Shown piece after piece: positions 5,121-6,326 of a stretch of 6,326 nt of DNA (the first letter of the stretch is position 1; each line of letters starts with the position of its first letter). Both the position numbers and the translations under genes were made by a program. The stretch is from AG41 sp965653495 (GTDB taxonomy: Bacteria > Gemmatimonadota > Gemmatimonadetes > Gemmatimonadales > GWC2-71-9): NCBI GenBank assembly GCA_965653495.1, contig CBFHAJ010000188.1:1-6326 (forward strand), read 5' to 3'. The notes under the pieces were generated by a model that was given only the letters and a program-made list of their open reading frames with translations, ran no database searches and was not told where the DNA came from.

Positions 5121-6326
5121 CGATCCGGTCCGGCGCGCTCTTCTTCCCCCGCTCGAGCGCCGCCTCGACCTGGGTGAACAGATCCTCGGGGCGGAGCACC
5201 TCCGAATGCGGAAACGCGACCACGCCCGCCGACAGGCTGGGCACCTTGCCGGGCCCCAGGTCGGGAAAGGTGTGCCGCGCGAGCAGTTGGCGCAGCCGCT
5301 CGACGAAGTGACGCCCCCCCTTTGCGTCGGTCTCGGGGAGGATCAGGGCGAACTCGTCGCCCCCGTACCGCGCGACGAAGTCGGGCGCGCGGATCTCGCG
5401 CTGCATCATCGCGCCCAGCTCGCCCAGCACGCGGTCGCCCGCCTGTTGCCCCAACCGCTCGTTGATGTCGCGCAGCCGGTCGACGTCGATCACGATGAGC
5501 GCGAAGCGCAGCGAGTAGCGGCGCGCCCGCTCGAACTCGTCGCGCAGCCGGCGGTCCAGCCCGTCCAGGCTCGCGCACCCGGTGAGGACGTCGGTCACGC
5601 CCGCGGAGATCTGGCGCCGGTAGATGGCCGCGCGCCGCTCCTCGTTCTCGAGCACTCGGGCCGCGGCCTGCGCGATGGTGTTGGCGAACGCCACGTCCTG
5701 GTTGCGCAGCTTGGGGTCTCCCTGGACGGTGCGCAGGAAGAACACGCCGGCGGCGCGTCCCTGCACGAACACCGGGAGCGCGACGGCCGATTGCACATTC
5801 ACGTCGATGCGCTGCTGGAGCCAACGTTTGCGGATCGTCTCGAACAGGGGATGCTCGTGCACGTCGTGGATGATCACCGGCCGCTCGGTGCGAATCGCTT
5901 CCTGGATCTCGGGATAGCGCTCCAGCTCCACCCGCAGGTCGCGAATGGCCGGGTTCTCGTACACTGCCACCACCCGTCCCTGGTCTTCGCCCGGCGCCGT
6001 GAGCACGAACGAGCAGTGGGTGAGGCCGAACGCCTGACCCACCCGGCGCACCAGCGTCTGGAAGATCTCGTCGGCACGCAACGCGGACGACACTTCCTGG
6101 AAGATGTCGAACAGCAGATCGCGCGTCCGCAGCGCATCCCGTGCGTCGTGCAGGTCGCGACGCAGCCGCAGGTCCGCGTCGATCCGCGCCCGCAGCTCCC
6201 CGAAGTGCACCGGGCTCGCGATCGCGTCCTGGGCCCCCGCCTGGAGGGCATCGGCCACCGCATCGGCGCCGCCGTCGGCCAGCAGCACGATCACGGGCGC
6301 GCCGGCGAACCGCACTGCGGTCGCCA
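5104..6326 (-). CDS. Receiver-GAF-GGDEF diguanylate cyclase (5' partial at right edge)
   Basis: Minus-strand signalling protein expected to make cyclic di-GMP from two GTP. The frame runs open through the right edge. A GTG at 6315 is not a convincing start because receiver sequence continues upstream of it (ATAV before RFAGAPVIVLL). Numbering from that GTG, residues 1-47 are the end of a receiver domain, 48-65 a linker helix, about 66-225 a GAF-like sensor domain, and about 240-400 the GGDEF domain. GGDEF is intact (318-322, bases 5350-5364). So are metal-binding D277 or D279 in IDVD, N285 and D294 (GD). An RAPD motif (309-312), five residues before GGDEF, is a product-inhibition I-site. Divergent points are DVLTGCASL in place of DPLTGLPNR, GQ in place of GH, and a weak C-terminal ADxALY motif. 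The visible receiver part lacks the conserved Thr/Ser and Lys. The GAF ligand is unknown. It converges on the exporter operon and is transcribed separately. Confidence 0.9.
   Translation of the reverse strand, partial: ATAVRFAGAPVIVLLADGGADAVADALQAGAQDAIASPVHFGELRARIDADLRLRRDLHDARDALRTRDLLFDIFQEVSSALRADEIFQTLVRRVGQAFGLTHCSFVLTAPGEDQGRVVAVYENPAIRDLRVELERYPEIQEAIRTERPVIIHDVHEHPLFETIRKRWLQQRIDVNVQSAVALPVFVQGRAAGVFFLRTVQGDPKLRNQDVAFANTIAQAAARVLENEERRAAIYRRQISAGVTDVLTGCASLDGLDRRLRDEFERARRYSLRFALIVIDVDRLRDINERLGQQAGDRVLGELGAMMQREIRAPDFVARYGGDEFALILPETDAKGGRHFVERLRQLLARHTFPDLGPGKVPSLSAGVVAFPHSEVLRPEDLFTQVEAALERGKKSAPDRIGVAEG

Noticed and set aside
4718..5824. Long minus-strand open frame across the permease end and the cyclase
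   Set aside because: The product is Arg/Ala/Gly/His-rich without domains, and it lies antisense to the permease and out of frame with the GGDEF protein. Long shadow frames are expected at this GC content.

Overview
This is a gene-dense, very GC-rich bacterial window with almost no intergenic DNA. The strong G/C bias at third codon positions, a cell-division pair of FtsX and an EnvC-like protein, a periplasmic adaptor and a REC-GAF-GGDEF protein suggest a Gram-negative-type (diderm) soil or environmental bacterium. Gemmatimonadota or a similar high-GC lineage is my best guess. That placement comes from protein flavour only and is tentative.

Layout. Positions 1-5107 hold five plus-strand genes packed like an operon: four-base overlaps at three junctions and a two-base gap at the fourth. 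(1) 1-1157 is an open frame cut by the left edge. Its first third is the C-terminal part of the complex I subunit NuoN and the rest is nearly all of the division protein FtsX, joined in frame near 342-362. (2) 1154-2335 is an EnvC-like murein hydrolase activator with a signal peptide, a long coiled coil and a degenerate LytM/M23 domain. (3) 2338-3255 is a YbhG/HlyD-type periplasmic adaptor. (4) 3252-4001 is an ABC ATPase. (5) 3998-5107 is an ABC-2 permease. On the minus strand, 6326-5104 encodes a receiver-GAF-GGDEF diguanylate cyclase cut by the right edge. It converges on the permease gene so tightly that both stop codons lie in one CTAG palindrome.

How the genes work together. FtsX (with FtsE, not seen here) normally recruits and gates EnvC-type activators that switch on cell-wall amidases at the septum. 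Genes 3-5 form a compact exporter of the YbhG-YbhFSR / YhiI-RbbA-YhhJ kind, with one nucleotide-binding domain, one permease and one adaptor. Packing suggests co-transcription of the division pair with the exporter. The cyclase belongs to a separate, convergent unit.

The main oddity is the NuoN-FtsX fusion. NuoN lacks its last transmembrane helix and FtsX lacks its cytoplasmic N-terminus, and ftsE, normally just upstream, is absent. A shared APLLAAL-like stretch could explain the join, either as a real deletion or, more likely, as an assembly chimera. No tRNA, rRNA, CRISPR array, insertion sequence or convincing promoter was seen, and there is no gene-free stretch over 300 bases.
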